Positions 1 through 10,817 of a stretch of 64,000 nucleotides of DNA are shown piece by piece (the stretch's first letter is position 1; each line of letters starts with the position of its first letter). Source of the DNA: Allodiplogaster sudhausi (taxonomy: Eukaryota > Nematoda > Chromadorea > Rhabditida > Diplogasteridae); the NCBI GenBank assembly GCA_945643635.1, contig CALZFC010000249.1, positions 1,316,001-1,380,000 of the forward strand. The letters run 5' to 3'. Both the position numbers and the translations under genes were made by a program. Under the pieces are notes generated by a model that was not told the origin of the DNA, ran no database searches, and saw nothing but the letters and a program-made list of their open reading frames with translations.

Positions 1-1660
1 CAAAAGGTGGACAGCATACTCTTTTTCGCAGGCCCAAAAGTGTCTCCCATGATCGAGTCGTCGAAGGATTCGTTCTTCTTATTCTGGACCGAGACCACAG
101 AGACTTTGTCGCCGGGCGTCTGAAAACAGTAATGATTATACTTCTTCATAATTATATACATTGTTATAACATCACAATTTTTTTAGTAGAAATAGACAAC
201 CTGATCGGCCAGGAAGGTGTCGCCGCCGGTGGTGTCTTGAGAATGTAGCGGAACCTGACGAAGATTTTTTAAGTATAGTTCATATTATATTTAATATTAT
301 ATTTAACATTTATAAGTAGGAAAATCATCAATAGTATTAATTTATGTAAATGTTTACTCGGCCGCTTCGATCAATCGAACGTGACGGAGTCTCCGTTTGC
401 GTCTGCTCCCTCTTGTTGTCCTTGTGAGTCCTCGTCGGGTTCCTCTTTGGAGGGCCGATTGCGGGGCTCCTCTTCGGAGTGGCGACTCCTTTCTTCTTCT
501 TCTTCGGATTGCGGCGCTTGCAACAAATGGCAATGCCAATGATGATGCCTGAAATGTTTTTCGCAATTATCACGTTCACAAGAGACTAAGTTGCTGAACA
601 AATTTGCTGCAATTCTGCTTGCGAAATACTAAATTCTTTGCGTGTATATTTTAGAATATAAGTTTTTATGCACATTTATTCTTCATAACCTGAATTCAAA
701 GTTGTCCGCCTACAATTTTTTTTAATTAATTAGACTCTTTTATGCATACATATGTGTAATTAATAGCTGAAAATTCGCGACATGTTTTCGTTGCATTATA
801 ATCTTCAAATTGAACAATCCACCCATTTTCTTGCACTTTCTCTCACCGGCGAGGCCTGCCAAGAGGAGCACGCCGCCCACAACAAGGAAGAGGGTCGAAA
901 GGAGGTCGAACGAGCCGCTCTTCTCCTCAGTCGTGGTCTAAAGTGAATGGAAATTCTTGATTAACAATAATTATAATTTTAAGGTTTTTGAATACTTACT
1001 TTAAAATAACTCTATAATTAACGATATCTTGAGCCTTTTTAAATATAAAAATTATCTGCCACTATCCGTTTGTCACTACGCTGAGATTTGATTCCCTTTG
1101 AATTATGCATTTAAACCTGAAAAGGCGACATTCCATACCTCGAAGGTCGTGGTGCTCGGAGTGAGCGGAGTGTAGCTCTTGCGGTAGGTTCTTTCGGCCG
1201 CATCGCGCAACTTGTTGCTCTTCTCGTTACAGTTGAACTCCGAGCAGAAACAATTATAAGGTTGCGACGGGTTGAACCCTCCCCTAGTGACGCACTCCTC
1301 GTCAGGAGGAGATCTATCACAGCCGTTAGGGGAGTAGCTTTTCAGGGTCATGTTGTGGTAGAGAACTACTTTTGACCAGCAGACTTTCACTTCTTCGGAG
1401 CAAGTGATCTCCATTTCATCCTTCCCAATCAGCTGGGTACAGTTCTGAAAAAAAAATGTCTCCTAAACTTCGTGAAGCTCTAACTTATATGATTAATGGT
1501 ATGATTTTAATGGACCAATTCCTGAAAAAGATCAAACATTATATATTCATTTTACCTCAATTATCTCAAAGAAATTTCATTTCAAGACAAGAAAGAGAGG
1601 ATATTGGACAAGAGAGAAAAGGACGGAGATGTTTTGATGGCTGACAAAAATGATGCGCAT
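1..1660 (-). CDS. ET-module/Ly6-like single-pass membrane protein, copy 1 (C-terminus beyond window)
   Basis: Six exons on the minus strand join in phase: 1589-1660 (start codon at 1660, 24-residue signal-like peptide), 1139-1444, 847-937, 358-548, 201-254 and 1-119. The last exon is still open at the window edge. The ectodomain (residues about 25-126) has the spacing of nematode ET-module/Ly6-like proteins: ITC, VCW, a GC pair, CV, then YNCFCSEFNCNE. A Thr-rich stalk leads to one transmembrane segment starting LLSTLFLVVGGVLLLAGLAG and a basic stop-transfer (CCKRRNPKK). The cytoplasmic tail is Lys/Arg/Pro-rich and then acidic (SQDTTGGDTF). It is probably a type I surface protein; ligand and function are unknown. 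Copies at 6208-8379 and 14758-16137 share exon boundaries. I see no lesion, so this is the best candidate for a working copy. The domain call rests on cysteine pattern only. Confidence 0.75.
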
Positions 1661-2300
1661 TTTTCTCCCGAAAAACCGCTGCTCGACTTCTCTCCGCAGG
1701 CCTTGTCTCATGAAATGATTCCTTTTCCCCAGTTTAGTTCACTCGTTGACAACCAAAGTGCAATAGATAACGATAACTATGAATATTCGGTCATTTAAAG
1801 TTCAAAACTTTTCGAAACTTCACGTTCGTTAGTTTTCCTCTGTTGGATTAACAGGAAAAATATGGCACAAAGAATAAGATAAATCTAGTTATAGTTACGA
1901 AAAAATTCTTCTATTTGACTTTTATGCAATTCCAGTCGGCAACGCCATTGTTATCTTCTACTTTCGAAGCATTAATTCAAATCTTTTGATTATTTTCATT
2001 ATGCTTCTCCAATTGCGCGGGATTAAGAAGAATTTATATTTGTTTCTTTTTACTTCTCTCGCAATCGATTCTCACAAGCTTATTCGACATCGTTTTTCAT
2101 AACGAGGTTGTCTCATATTTATGCCATTCAAAAACAAACCTAATTGAAACAATTTTTCTGAATTGTATGGTAGTGCCTTGGTATTCAAATGAAAGAGCAC
2201 GAATTTAAAACTAGGTTTTCTTTTCTCTCATTGTCAGTTTGTAATAGCCGTCGTTGCTCCTCTTGCACAAACTCGCTCACCGTCGATGTCCGCCTTCGCG
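1661..2300. other. Upstream flank of copy 1, no gene seen
   Basis: AT-rich flank of the copy 1 start codon. Parts of it recur upstream of copies 2 and 3, for example the Arg/Ser-rich-looking stretch just before the start codon and the ATATGGCAC block near 1860 that reappears near 10070 and 16375. Small open frames here are not supported. Confidence 0.5.
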
Positions 2301-2384
2301 CTATCAAAGAGCACGACGTTCACTCAAGCTATAAAAGAGCACGACGTTCACGCAAGCTATCAAAGAGCACGACGTTCACGCAAG
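2301..2384. repeat. Three 28-bp tandem repeats
   Basis: Three near-identical 28-bp units (2301-2328, 2329-2356, 2357-2384), each containing AAAGAGCACGACGTTCAC. A single diverged unit is present near 16881 at the matching place upstream of copy 3. The repeat lies in the promoter-side flank of the receptor-like gene and could be a binding-site cluster, but no factor is identified. Confidence 0.8.
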
Positions 2385-2514
2385 CTCGATAGTCCTCGAT
2401 TCCTCTGGATCGATAATACATACATATCTCTTAGTCAATCTTACAATTTACATCTCTTGCATTTCCTAACTAAGCCGAATTTTGTTGACTGTTAGCAATG
2501 CAATTTATATGACG

Positions 2515-3122
2515 CGATTTGCGAGAGAATCGTAAATAAGCCAAAGAGCCGGGGACCCGTCAAAATTAGATTTTGATCAAAAGCTTCTTATAGGTACTTT
2601 TTTAACACGGCGAAACGATTGGGATTGGCCCGGGAGTCGGCCAAAGAAACGCTGATCCCGCAAATTTCATCAGATTAGTGGCTGCGAAGCATCAAAGAGC
2701 AGGCATGTTATAGCTCATTAGAAAGAGAATTGTTTGCTTTATCTCTTAAAATCTAAAACAAATATTTTTTTCCATACACGAGAACTACGCTTCCTCAAAA
2801 TCTAGAACTCGCTGAGACTCTACAAGTGTATATTTTCAAATTCTACTTTAACAGCTTTATAAAGCATTATCTTGTCTATTTATATCAAAATTTTCATGAA
2901 TATTGCTTTATGGTGCACCAAGCAGCGAGCGCGAACGTGCGGCAAGCTCGGCAAGTCTCACCGAGCACTCGTATTTTAATCTGCGAATAGCTCTCCAAAA
3001 TGACATATTCAGACTCCCTGACCAATTTCAGTCGTTTCGCCTTGTTAAAAAGTACCAATAAGAAGCTTTTGAGCAAAATCTAATTTTGTCGGTTCCCCGG
3101 CCATTTTGATACTTTCGCAAAT
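2515..3122. mobile_element. Foldback (long inverted repeat) element, about 0.6 kb
   Basis: The left arm, beginning CGATTTGCGA and continuing through GCCGGGGAC, AAAATTAGATTTTG and AAAGCTTCTTAT, reappears inverted at the right end (3020-3122). Arms are roughly 110 bp with scattered mismatches. The interior has no convincing coding frame. It is probably a non-autonomous DNA transposon; no target duplication was assigned. Confidence 0.7.
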
Positions 3123-3166
3123 CGCCACGTTTATTTCTTCGAAACTTGTATATGTTAACTACTATA

Positions 3167-3425
3167 TACATATAAAACAGTGTGAATTAAAAAAAAAAAT
3201 TTCTAAAATCTTGGCGTATGCTGTTATTTTTGGAACGAATTTAGAATATTCCACAGTTTGCCATTATTGACGATCGTAAAAATTGCCAGATCAGCGCTTT
3301 GTCAATTTTAACGATAGTCAAAAATGGCAAGAAGTGGAATATTCTAAATCCGTGCCAAAAATAACAGCTTTCTCTGAAATTGCAGAAAAGAACCAATTTT
3401 TTTAATTCGCACTGTCTTATATGTA
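3167..3425. mobile_element. MITE-like inverted-repeat element, about 0.26 kb
   Basis: The ends are inverted: ACATATAAAACAGTGTGAAT on the left and ATTCGCACTGTCTTATATGT on the right. A second inverted pair lies inside (TAGAATATTCCAC and GTGGAATATTCTA, with ATAACAG/CTGTTAT). There is no coding capacity. It sits 45 bp from the preceding foldback element, so this flank is a repeated insertion target. Confidence 0.7.
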
Positions 3426-4765
3426 TGTATGTAAGTTATAAGAGTGATTTGCGCTTCCTTAAATCACTTGTGATTTTTGTTTCATACATATGTGAATCAA
3501 CAACGAAGTCACATCTCGCTCACTTTTCTCAAGAGTTGGCAAAGCTGCGAAGAATGGAAAAAGTTCAGCCAGAGAAGGGAAAAACATTCGACAGATGAAC
3601 GAGAGAATGTTTCCCAAGGCAAAAAGGCCATCCTCGGTTGACAGTTTCACCAGTTAGAAAAATAGATAGCTTGATGCCAAAAGATTGCACATGAGGGAGG
3701 TAATCAGAGGATGAACGGAGTTAGGGTGGTGTAATTTGTTCCCTCATCTGTTTGTCTTTTAAAAACCTCGGTTGGCGTATAGTACTGCAAAACAATCGTA
3801 CTCTATCTAACTTAGCCCTCTGGATAGGGGAGTTCTCCAATTGGTGTAATTTCTGTAAAAAAAAATATCTACAAACAATATATGTACATATGTATCTCCC
3901 ACCCATGCTCATTCACGCTTTCCCTCCCTCCACACCCCATTGCTCTCACTTTCTCTCTCTCCCTCTCTCTCTCACTTCTCTCACACGTAATTCTCTTCTC
4001 TCTCCATTTACACCTTCTTCTCTCTGTCTCTCAATCAACCTGCCTCTATCGCTCAATTGACAGACAATTTTACACCTTTCCAACGTAAAGATGGTTCGCT
4101 GCGAGAGATTTCTGCTGCACATTGACAATAAATATAATAAATGACTGTTGTGAGAAAAACAAGAAGGTGCTTGAACCCCCCAGCGGATATTCCGAGCGTC
4201 TTGAGGTCTCATAGTTCATCTGCATTTTCGCTTCCTAAACCAAAAAGCGACGAAGAGAGGAAGTCGCTTTGCAAGTGTCAGTTGGAAGCAAAAACAAATA
4301 ATTTCTGGACGCATGAATACGGGTTTGAAGTTGCCCAAGGCAACAAGGTTGATTGTTTGGCGAATAGCTTCTTGACAAGAAAATGCATGTCATGTTAAAT
4401 GAGAAGTGGTGAGAGAAGGAGAGGGAGAAGGAAGAAGGTAAAAAGAGAACTAGAATGAGAGAGAGATAAAAGACAAGGAGAGCGGGAGAGAGAATGATAG
4501 AGATAAAAGGACAAGGAAATAGAAATGAAAGAGAGAATGGGAAGTAGAGAGGGAGTGAGAGAGAGAGAGGAAGAAAATGAAGAGAGAGAGTGAGAGAGCG
4601 CGCAGGAGCAAGAGAGTGACAAAAGTGAGAGAGCAAGGTAACTAGAGAGAAGAAAAAAAAACAAGGACAGGGAGCTTACACGAAAAGGTGCCACGGAAGG
4701 CTCATTTCATTAACGAAGGAACTATTGCTTGGTGATTCTTCCCTGTTTATTCTTTTTTCAGAAGA
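3426..4765. other. Duplicated promoter-side block with a (GA)n array
   Basis: No gene is supported. This block resembles 22550-23123 upstream of the intact PAN gene (for instance GAAGTTGC(C/T)CAAGGCAAC near 4330 and 22850) and in part 17300-17640. A purine-rich (GA)n array occupies about 4400-4680. The open frames here are low-complexity products of (GA/CT)n. Confidence 0.6.
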
Positions 4766-5282
4766 ATGCGCTGCGCGTTGTACTTCGCCTTCCTAATCGA
4801 GGTTCTGAACCAAATGATTTAATCAAGAGTTGATAGGGGTACTAATAAAACCCTGAATGAGCTGTGCACTCTTGCCATATCCAATTGAAGGAGCCTAAAT
4901 AGAAGCTAAGCCAAATTAGATACCTATTTCAGATCCAAAAATTAGACGTCCACTCAGACTTGATGACCTAAAAAATGTTTCTCTTGCTCTCTCTCAATCT
5001 TCTCTTTCTCTTTCTTTCTCTTTCTATCTCTGTTTCTCTCTCATACACTCTCTCTCTTTCTCTCTCTTTCACTCTTTCCCTCTCTCTTTCTTCCTCTCTC
5101 TCTCTCTTTTTCTCTCTCTCTCTCTTTTCTCTCTCACTCTCTTTCTTTCTCTCTTTCTCTCACTCTCTCTCTCTCTCCGCCATATTCTCGCGGACGTCAC
5201 GCGATTCCAGCGGAAGAGTGGCTCATTGCCTTACAGTATTCCCGAGCATCGTCTCTGCTTCGAGGAATGCGTGGCCGAAGCG
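4766..5282 (+). pseudogene. PAN-domain gene fragment (signal exon plus first PAN exon)
   Basis: A signal-peptide exon (4766-4801, MRCALYFAFLIE) and a PAN-like exon (5184-5282, containing TRFQRKSGSLPY and CFEECVAEA) match the first two exons of the gene at 23124. In that gene exon 2 follows CCGCCAG. Here the same site reads CCGCCAT, so the acceptor AG is lost. No downstream exons follow within the next 900 bp. The donor after exon 2 (GTAAGG) is still good. I read this as a truncated, broken duplicate; an alternative acceptor in the CT tract cannot be excluded. Confidence 0.7.
4978..5180. repeat. (CT)n-rich array
   Basis: Almost pure pyrimidine on the plus strand. It lies in the intron before the PAN exon and contains no AG until its end, so it would act as a very long polypyrimidine tract. 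Confidence 0.9.
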
Positions 5283-6207
5283 GTAAGGCGAGCAATTTGA
5301 TTTTTTTTTCTTTTTTTTCACTTAAAATAGTTCTTTGTTAGCCTTCTTCAAGGAAATGAGCCTCATATGTGCGTCCAATTCATCCTCTAGCAAGAAAATG
5401 GACTAGAATTCTTATTACAGAAAAATTAGGATTATAAAATTTAAATAAAAAGAAGGAAAAAAGAGTATAATTTTTAGTTTCCAAGGGCTCTGACCCTAGT
5501 CAGTCAAAAGTGGATTCACACCAGGAAAAGAGAAACAGAACATATTTCGCTCCTTAACTTTATTGTTTGTCGAGCCCGCTCCATATAGTTGATATAACTG
5601 TTTATTCGCTTATCGGGAAAATGTGAATGCAAGGGGATCTATCACATGGCATTATATAAACATATAGGTTAATCTAAATTTCTAAACAAATAAACAAACG
5701 ATATTCAAGCCAGTTGGTGCAATAGGAGATCTTTTTTGCCCTCTAACGATAATTCCTGCCGCGGGTCGATCTGAAATATGAGATTTTGTTCGGAAGTTTA
5801 TTTTGTAATTTTTATAGTAAAAAAAACTATCATCTGGTCCGAGATGCACTAAGAAAACAGCACCGAGAACAAATTGTAAATTCTTAGCAGTAATTGAGAT
5901 TTCTCTACTTTTATTCGATCTCGGGCCGAAGGGCTAATTGAGAGCACGAATAAAGGATCTCTTCTGATTGATCATTTCATGTCTGATGTTTGATCTCTGA
6001 TCTTTCGACTATTCAATAATAATAATGTTTAAACCTATAAAAATTTTTGAATAGATATTAGCTTAGTAGCATCGTATTAGTAGTAGCCAGTTATAGTTCT
6101 ATTGCTAACTAACAGAGCTCTTTATGTAGTGGTGCCAATGGAGGTGGGTCGGAGGGTCATGGAAATGGAATCAAGGGGAGGAAAGGACGGGAAGAAACAA
6201 AGCCTTC
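5283..6207. other. Intergenic region without a supported gene
   Basis: Contains GGAGATCTTTTTTGCCCTCT (near 5725), which recurs near 10640, and a stretch near 5890-5960 resembling 12600-12720. These shared blocks mark duplication of whole receptor-gene units. No exon with good sites was found. Confidence 0.5.
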
Positions 6208-8379
6208 TTAGTTCTTCTTAAGCTCATTCTTCTTAGTCGCCTGCTTGCTGCTGCCAGGGCCGAAAACGTCGCCTCCCGTGATCGTGTCGTTGATACTCTC
6301 GCCGGGTTTCTGAAAACAGTAATTATTATACTTCTTCAGAATTATAATATCAAAAAAATGGTAGTTGAAATAAAAACCTTATCCGCAAGGAAGCTGTCGC
6401 CGCCGGTGGTGTCTTGAGAATGTAGTGGGACCTGAAGAAAATTTTTTTTCACTATTTTTCAAATATATTCTCTCTGTTTACAGTAAGTTTATAATTTACA
6501 TTTGTCATAATTAATTTCAAATTTATTATTGAAGGCACCTATGTATCCTCTAAATTATATTTTTTAGATTCTCATTTTGAACGATTCCTAAAAGAACTTT
6601 TCCAGTTGTACGCTAATCGAATAGGCATTAATTTTCGTCTGGATTATCATCTTCAGAAAATTTAATGTTATGCCTAAAATACGGTCTCAAAAGTTTTCAA
6701 AGGTTATTTTATTTTCGATGGTTTTTGGGCTGAATAATTCATAATCCTTTCATTTTCACAAACCAGCTTCCGCATATTCTGAAAGTACTTTAAATTTGAT
6801 TTAAAAAATGTCTTTCTTTCAAAAGAATTAATATTCCATATCTTAGCTTGGACATTCTAGTGATCTTCTTCCAAAAATAGCTGATCAATCTCGCTCACTA
6901 CGCCTTTAACCAAAGGAACGTGCATAAGTCTCCGTTTGTGTCGGAGTCTCCGTTTGCGTCTGCTCCCTCTTGCTTTCCTTGCGAGTCATTGTCGGGTTCC
7001 GTTTCGGAGGGTAGACTCCTTTCTTCTTCATCTTCTTCGAATTGCAGCACTTCCAACAAATGACAATGCCAATGATGATGCCTGAAATATGTGTTAATAA
7101 TTAGCAGACGTGTAATTATGTATATAAAGAATATTCACTGCTAAATATTTTATCTTAATCACGTAGACATGAGACAAAGTTGCCGAACAATTTGCTGCAA
7201 TTTTACTTTCGAAATACTTTTCTAATATATTTTAAAAATATATAAGAATACTTTTCGCATATATTTTGAAATATATATTTTTATGCACTTTTATTCTCTC
7301 ACGATAAATGCTAAATTGTCCGCCTATTGTTAAACCGAAAATCGAAGAATCCACCCATTTTCTTGCCCTTTCTCTCACCGGCGACGCCCGCCAAGAAGAG
7401 TACGCCGCCCACAATTAGGAAGGGAGTATTCGAAAGGAGGTCGAGCGAGTCGCACTTCTTCTCCTTATTGTCAGTGGTGGCCTAAAGTGATCAATTAGTC
7501 TTGATTAACAGTAATTATATTATCATTTTTGCATATCAGCTTTTTATAGCATTAAAAAATTTTGAATTAAAAAAGCATATGTATAATTATTTGTTGAAAA
7601 CATTATAAAACAATTTACGTATAAATGCCAGTCGCTAATTGTTTCTCTGATACATCTAATTTCAAAGGCTTCCGAATGAGCCATAAATTTTATTTTTTAC
7701 TTGATGATCAATCCCTGATTTGAATGAACTCTAAAATTAACGGATATTTTCAGCTTTCTCTAATATTAGAATTATTCGCCACTGTCCATTTGTCACTTCG
7801 CTGAGATTCGACTCCGGTTGCATTATGCATTTGGCCTTGAAAAAAGCGCGACTTTCCAGACCTCGAAGGTCGTGGTGAGGAGCGGAGTAGTGGTCCGAGT
7901 GAAGAGTTGCTCGGCCGCTTTCAGCGCTGGTGTCTCGAATCGGTTCTCTTCGTTGCAGTCGTCCATTCCAGAGCAATAGCAATCATAAGCCGGTAGCGAA
8001 CGATCGAACTGTGGCACTTGGACGCATTTCTCTGTCGAATTGGGCGGATAACTGCAGCCGACGTTGGAGTAACTATTTGGGTCGCCGAGAACGACTCTTG
8101 CCCAGCAGAAAGTGAGCCCATCGGGGCAAGTGATGCTCAATTTATTTTTCCCATTCTGCAGGAAACATGTCTGAAAAGAAGAACATGAAAACTTTGTGTA
8201 CGCCTATATCATTTATGGAATGAAAGTTTTAAACTATCCAATTCCCGAAATAGATCAATTTTTTATATGCACGTTTTAGCTAAGATATTTTAAAGAAATT
8301 TTAGTCAAGACGAGAAAGATAGGAGATTGGAGAGAGGAGAGAAAAGGACGAATATGATTTGACGGCTGACAAGGCTCAT
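6208..8379 (-). pseudogene. ET-module/Ly6-like membrane protein, copy 2 (probably decaying)
   Basis: Exons matching copy 1: signal-like 8312-8379, ectodomain 7862-8170 (ITC...FCW, GC, KCV, YDCYCSGMDDCNEE), transmembrane 7379-7481, basic tail from 7081, and C-terminal exons 6378-6431 and 6208-6309 ending in LKKN and TAA. The ectodomain and transmembrane exons are intact. Two joints fail. The signal exon is 2 nt out of phase with the ectodomain exon. The basic-tail exon meets TAA at 6906-6908, or leaves through a phase-1 donor that reads the next exon out of frame. Alternative starts or splice sites could rescue it. A 1.45 kb foldback element sits about 230 bp upstream of its start. Confidence 0.6.
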
Positions 8380-8606
8380 TTTCCTTCCGAAAAGCCGCTG
8401 CTCCCTCGGAGTCGACTTCTCTCCGCGGGCGCTGTCTCGTGAAATGATTCCTTTTTCACAGCTCAGTTCACCCATTGACAACCAAAGTGCAGCAGATAAA
8501 GTTAATTATGAATATTCGGTCATGTAAATTTCAAAGTTTTCGTAACTTTCGAAAATTCACATCTTCGATAGTTAGTATTCCTATGTTTCCATAGATAAGA
8601 ATGACA

Positions 8607-10061
8607 TATATGACGGTGCCAACTAAAAAAAACGGTCGTTTTTGCGTTTTCGAGTGATTTGTGTCATGTGTAGGCTTACTAAACTGCACATTTTTTGGGC
8701 ATCTTTATCCACGTACAAAAGTGTGCAGAAATTCGAGTGAAAAATTAGTACAAATGTACATGTATTAAACTGCTCAAAAGTACTTTGAGAATTGAGCAAA
8801 AATATACACGTACAAATTTGTTCATAAAACGGTGTCAAAAATTAACAGAAATGTACATGTACTAAAGTACTCAAAAACAATAGAAGAAAGTGGGCACAAA
8901 TATACACGTACAAAAGAGTATGGAAAAGTTGGGGCAGAAAGTACGCGTACAGAACTGCTAAAAAAAATTAACACAAAAATGCATGTACAAAAGTGCTCAA
9001 AATGAAATACGAATGGCAAAAAAACCTCTTAATTACAGGAGTGAATTCTTTTAAGAGTAAAAAAAAACAACTAAATATTCTACCTATCGAGGAATACAAC
9101 AAAACGTTCACTTAATAAGTTTATAAAGTAAAAATCACAATATCGGCCATGTTCAACACCCCAACAAACAAAATGACAATGGCCCACCCAATAATGGCAA
9201 AGACGTATAAATAAAAACATTAGAAAAGGAAAACAAAAACAAAAATAACTTGAAAAGTACTATGCATGGAAGTAAGGATGTCGGAAAAATGTTTTCGAAA
9301 ACGGCCTGCTAGCAACGTTGCGTGCAAAGCACGTTTGTTGCGCGTTTTAGATGGCCCTTTTCGAAAACATTTTTCGACATCCTTACATTGCTCCATATTA
9401 TATTTTAAAGCTATTTTATGTTCTATTTCGTTTCTAATGTTTTAGTTTATTTATTCTTACCAGTGTAGGGTGGACTTGACGTTGGCATTTTGTTTGTGGG
9501 GGTTTGAAAATGACCGATATTGTGATTTTTAATTTCTAAAGTTATTAGGTGAAGGTTTTGTTGTTTTCCTAGATAAGTAGGATAGTTAATTGTCTTTTTT
9601 AATCGTATAAGCATTAATTTACTCCTGTAATTAACAGGTTTTTCCTGCTAGTCGTATTTTATTTTTGAGCACTTTTGTACATGTATTTTTGTGCTAAATT
9701 TTTTTGTGAAGTTTTGTACGCGTACTTTCTGGCCCAGATTTTCAGCACACTTTTGTTCGCGTATATTCGTGCTCATTTTTCTTGCTGAGTTTTGAGCACT
9801 TTAGTACACGTACTTTTCTGCCCATTTTTCAGTCTGATTCCTATGCATATTTATACGCGTACTTTCATGGTCATTTTCCAAAATGATTTATGCGCATGTT
9901 AGTACATGTATTTTTACGTGCAATTTTTTTTGCTCATATTTGTACGTGAATAAAGCTGCCCTAAAAAATAAGCTGCTTGGTACATGTACTTTTCTACACA
10001 CATGACACAAATCTCTCGAAAACGCAGAAACGACCGTTTTTTTAGTTGGCACCGTCATATA
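8607..10061. mobile_element. 1.45-kb foldback element with arms of about 650 bp
   Basis: CATATATGACGGTGCC at 8605-8620 is mirrored by GGCACCGTCATATATG at 10048-10063. The arms stay alignable inward, through the GTAC repeats and the block AATTACAGGAGT, to about 9270 and 9390. The orthologous position upstream of copy 3 (near 16371, AATGCCATATGGCACC) is uninterrupted and serves as the empty site. The flanks suggest a TA target, as in the Tc1/mariner superfamily, but no transposase is encoded. Each arm contains diverged tandem units built on GTACATGTAC, CACGTAC and CGCGTAC. Confidence 0.8.
9272..9386. mobile_element. Inverted-repeat core nested in the foldback element
   Basis: GTAAGGATGTCGGAAAAATG at the left is mirrored by CATTTTTCGACATCCTTAC at the right. 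The core holds further inverted pieces (TTTTCGAAAA). The terminal AAGGATGT resembles the end of the hAT-like element at 38310, so this may be a small element inserted in the loop of the larger one, or simply its spacer. Confidence 0.55.
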
Positions 10062-10280
10062 TGTATGGCACCAGGAATGGACAAAATTAGTCATTATTAC
10101 GGAACAAAGTTTTTTAATTGACTTTTAGCCGAACGAGTCGATTCCAATCATCAACGCCATCGTTATCTTCTACTTTAAAACATATAATTCATGCTTTAAA
10201 TTTTTCAATTACTTTTCCTTGTGGTGGCACAAATTAATAGGGATATATATTCGTATATATGCCACACATATGTATATTGT

Positions 10281-10320
10281 GCATTATCGTCACTGCTTCT
10301 TGGAATTTGTGCTTGGAGCG
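10281..10320 (+). pseudogene. PAN exon relic
   Basis: CATTATCGTCACTGCTTC reads HYRHCF and is followed by a GGAGCG/GTAAGACG donor, matching the 3' end of the PAN exon at 23428-23526. The central Cys-Val of the motif is mutated (LEFVLGA) and the 5' half is missing. It marks a third copy of the duplicated block. Confidence 0.55.
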
Positions 10321-10817
10321 GTAAGACGACCGATTTCTTCCTTTTTGAACTTTAAACTGTTCTTGTGTAGCCTTCCTAGTGTATTAAACGAAATAGGATT
10401 GGAATTGTCGTCCTACTAAATATGATTACATATCTACTCGTCTTATTATCAACATATCTATATCTATTTGAACTGCGATTAACAAAACAATCTTGCTGTC
10501 TCTTAATGGCCAGGCTTGAAGCCAGCGTAGTACGATGCTATAAAACTGAAACTTTTTAAAGGCCAAATCTGGCCAAGACGACAGGCGTACTCAACAAGAA
10601 GAGCTCATTTGGTGGGACGTGGGAGGGGACGCACGAGAAGGGGAGATCTTTTTTGCCCTCTAAGGATACTTCCTGCCGGGACTCGACCTGGAATTTGAGA
10701 TTTAGCTTGTAAGTTTATTTTATATTATTATTGTATATAAACATAGCTTAAGCTACCATAACCATCTAATATTTCGTACTAATAAAATTGTTTAATTGGA
10801 TAATTTAATTCACTTAC
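10321..10817. other. Intergenic, no gene seen
   Basis: AT-rich. Carries the GGAGATCTTTTTTGCCCTCT block (near 10643) shared with 5725, downstream of the minus-strand gene that ends at 10818. Confidence 0.5.

Noticed and set aside
2301..2384. Possible CRISPR-like array
   Set aside because: Units are contiguous with no spacers, and the DNA is eukaryotic.
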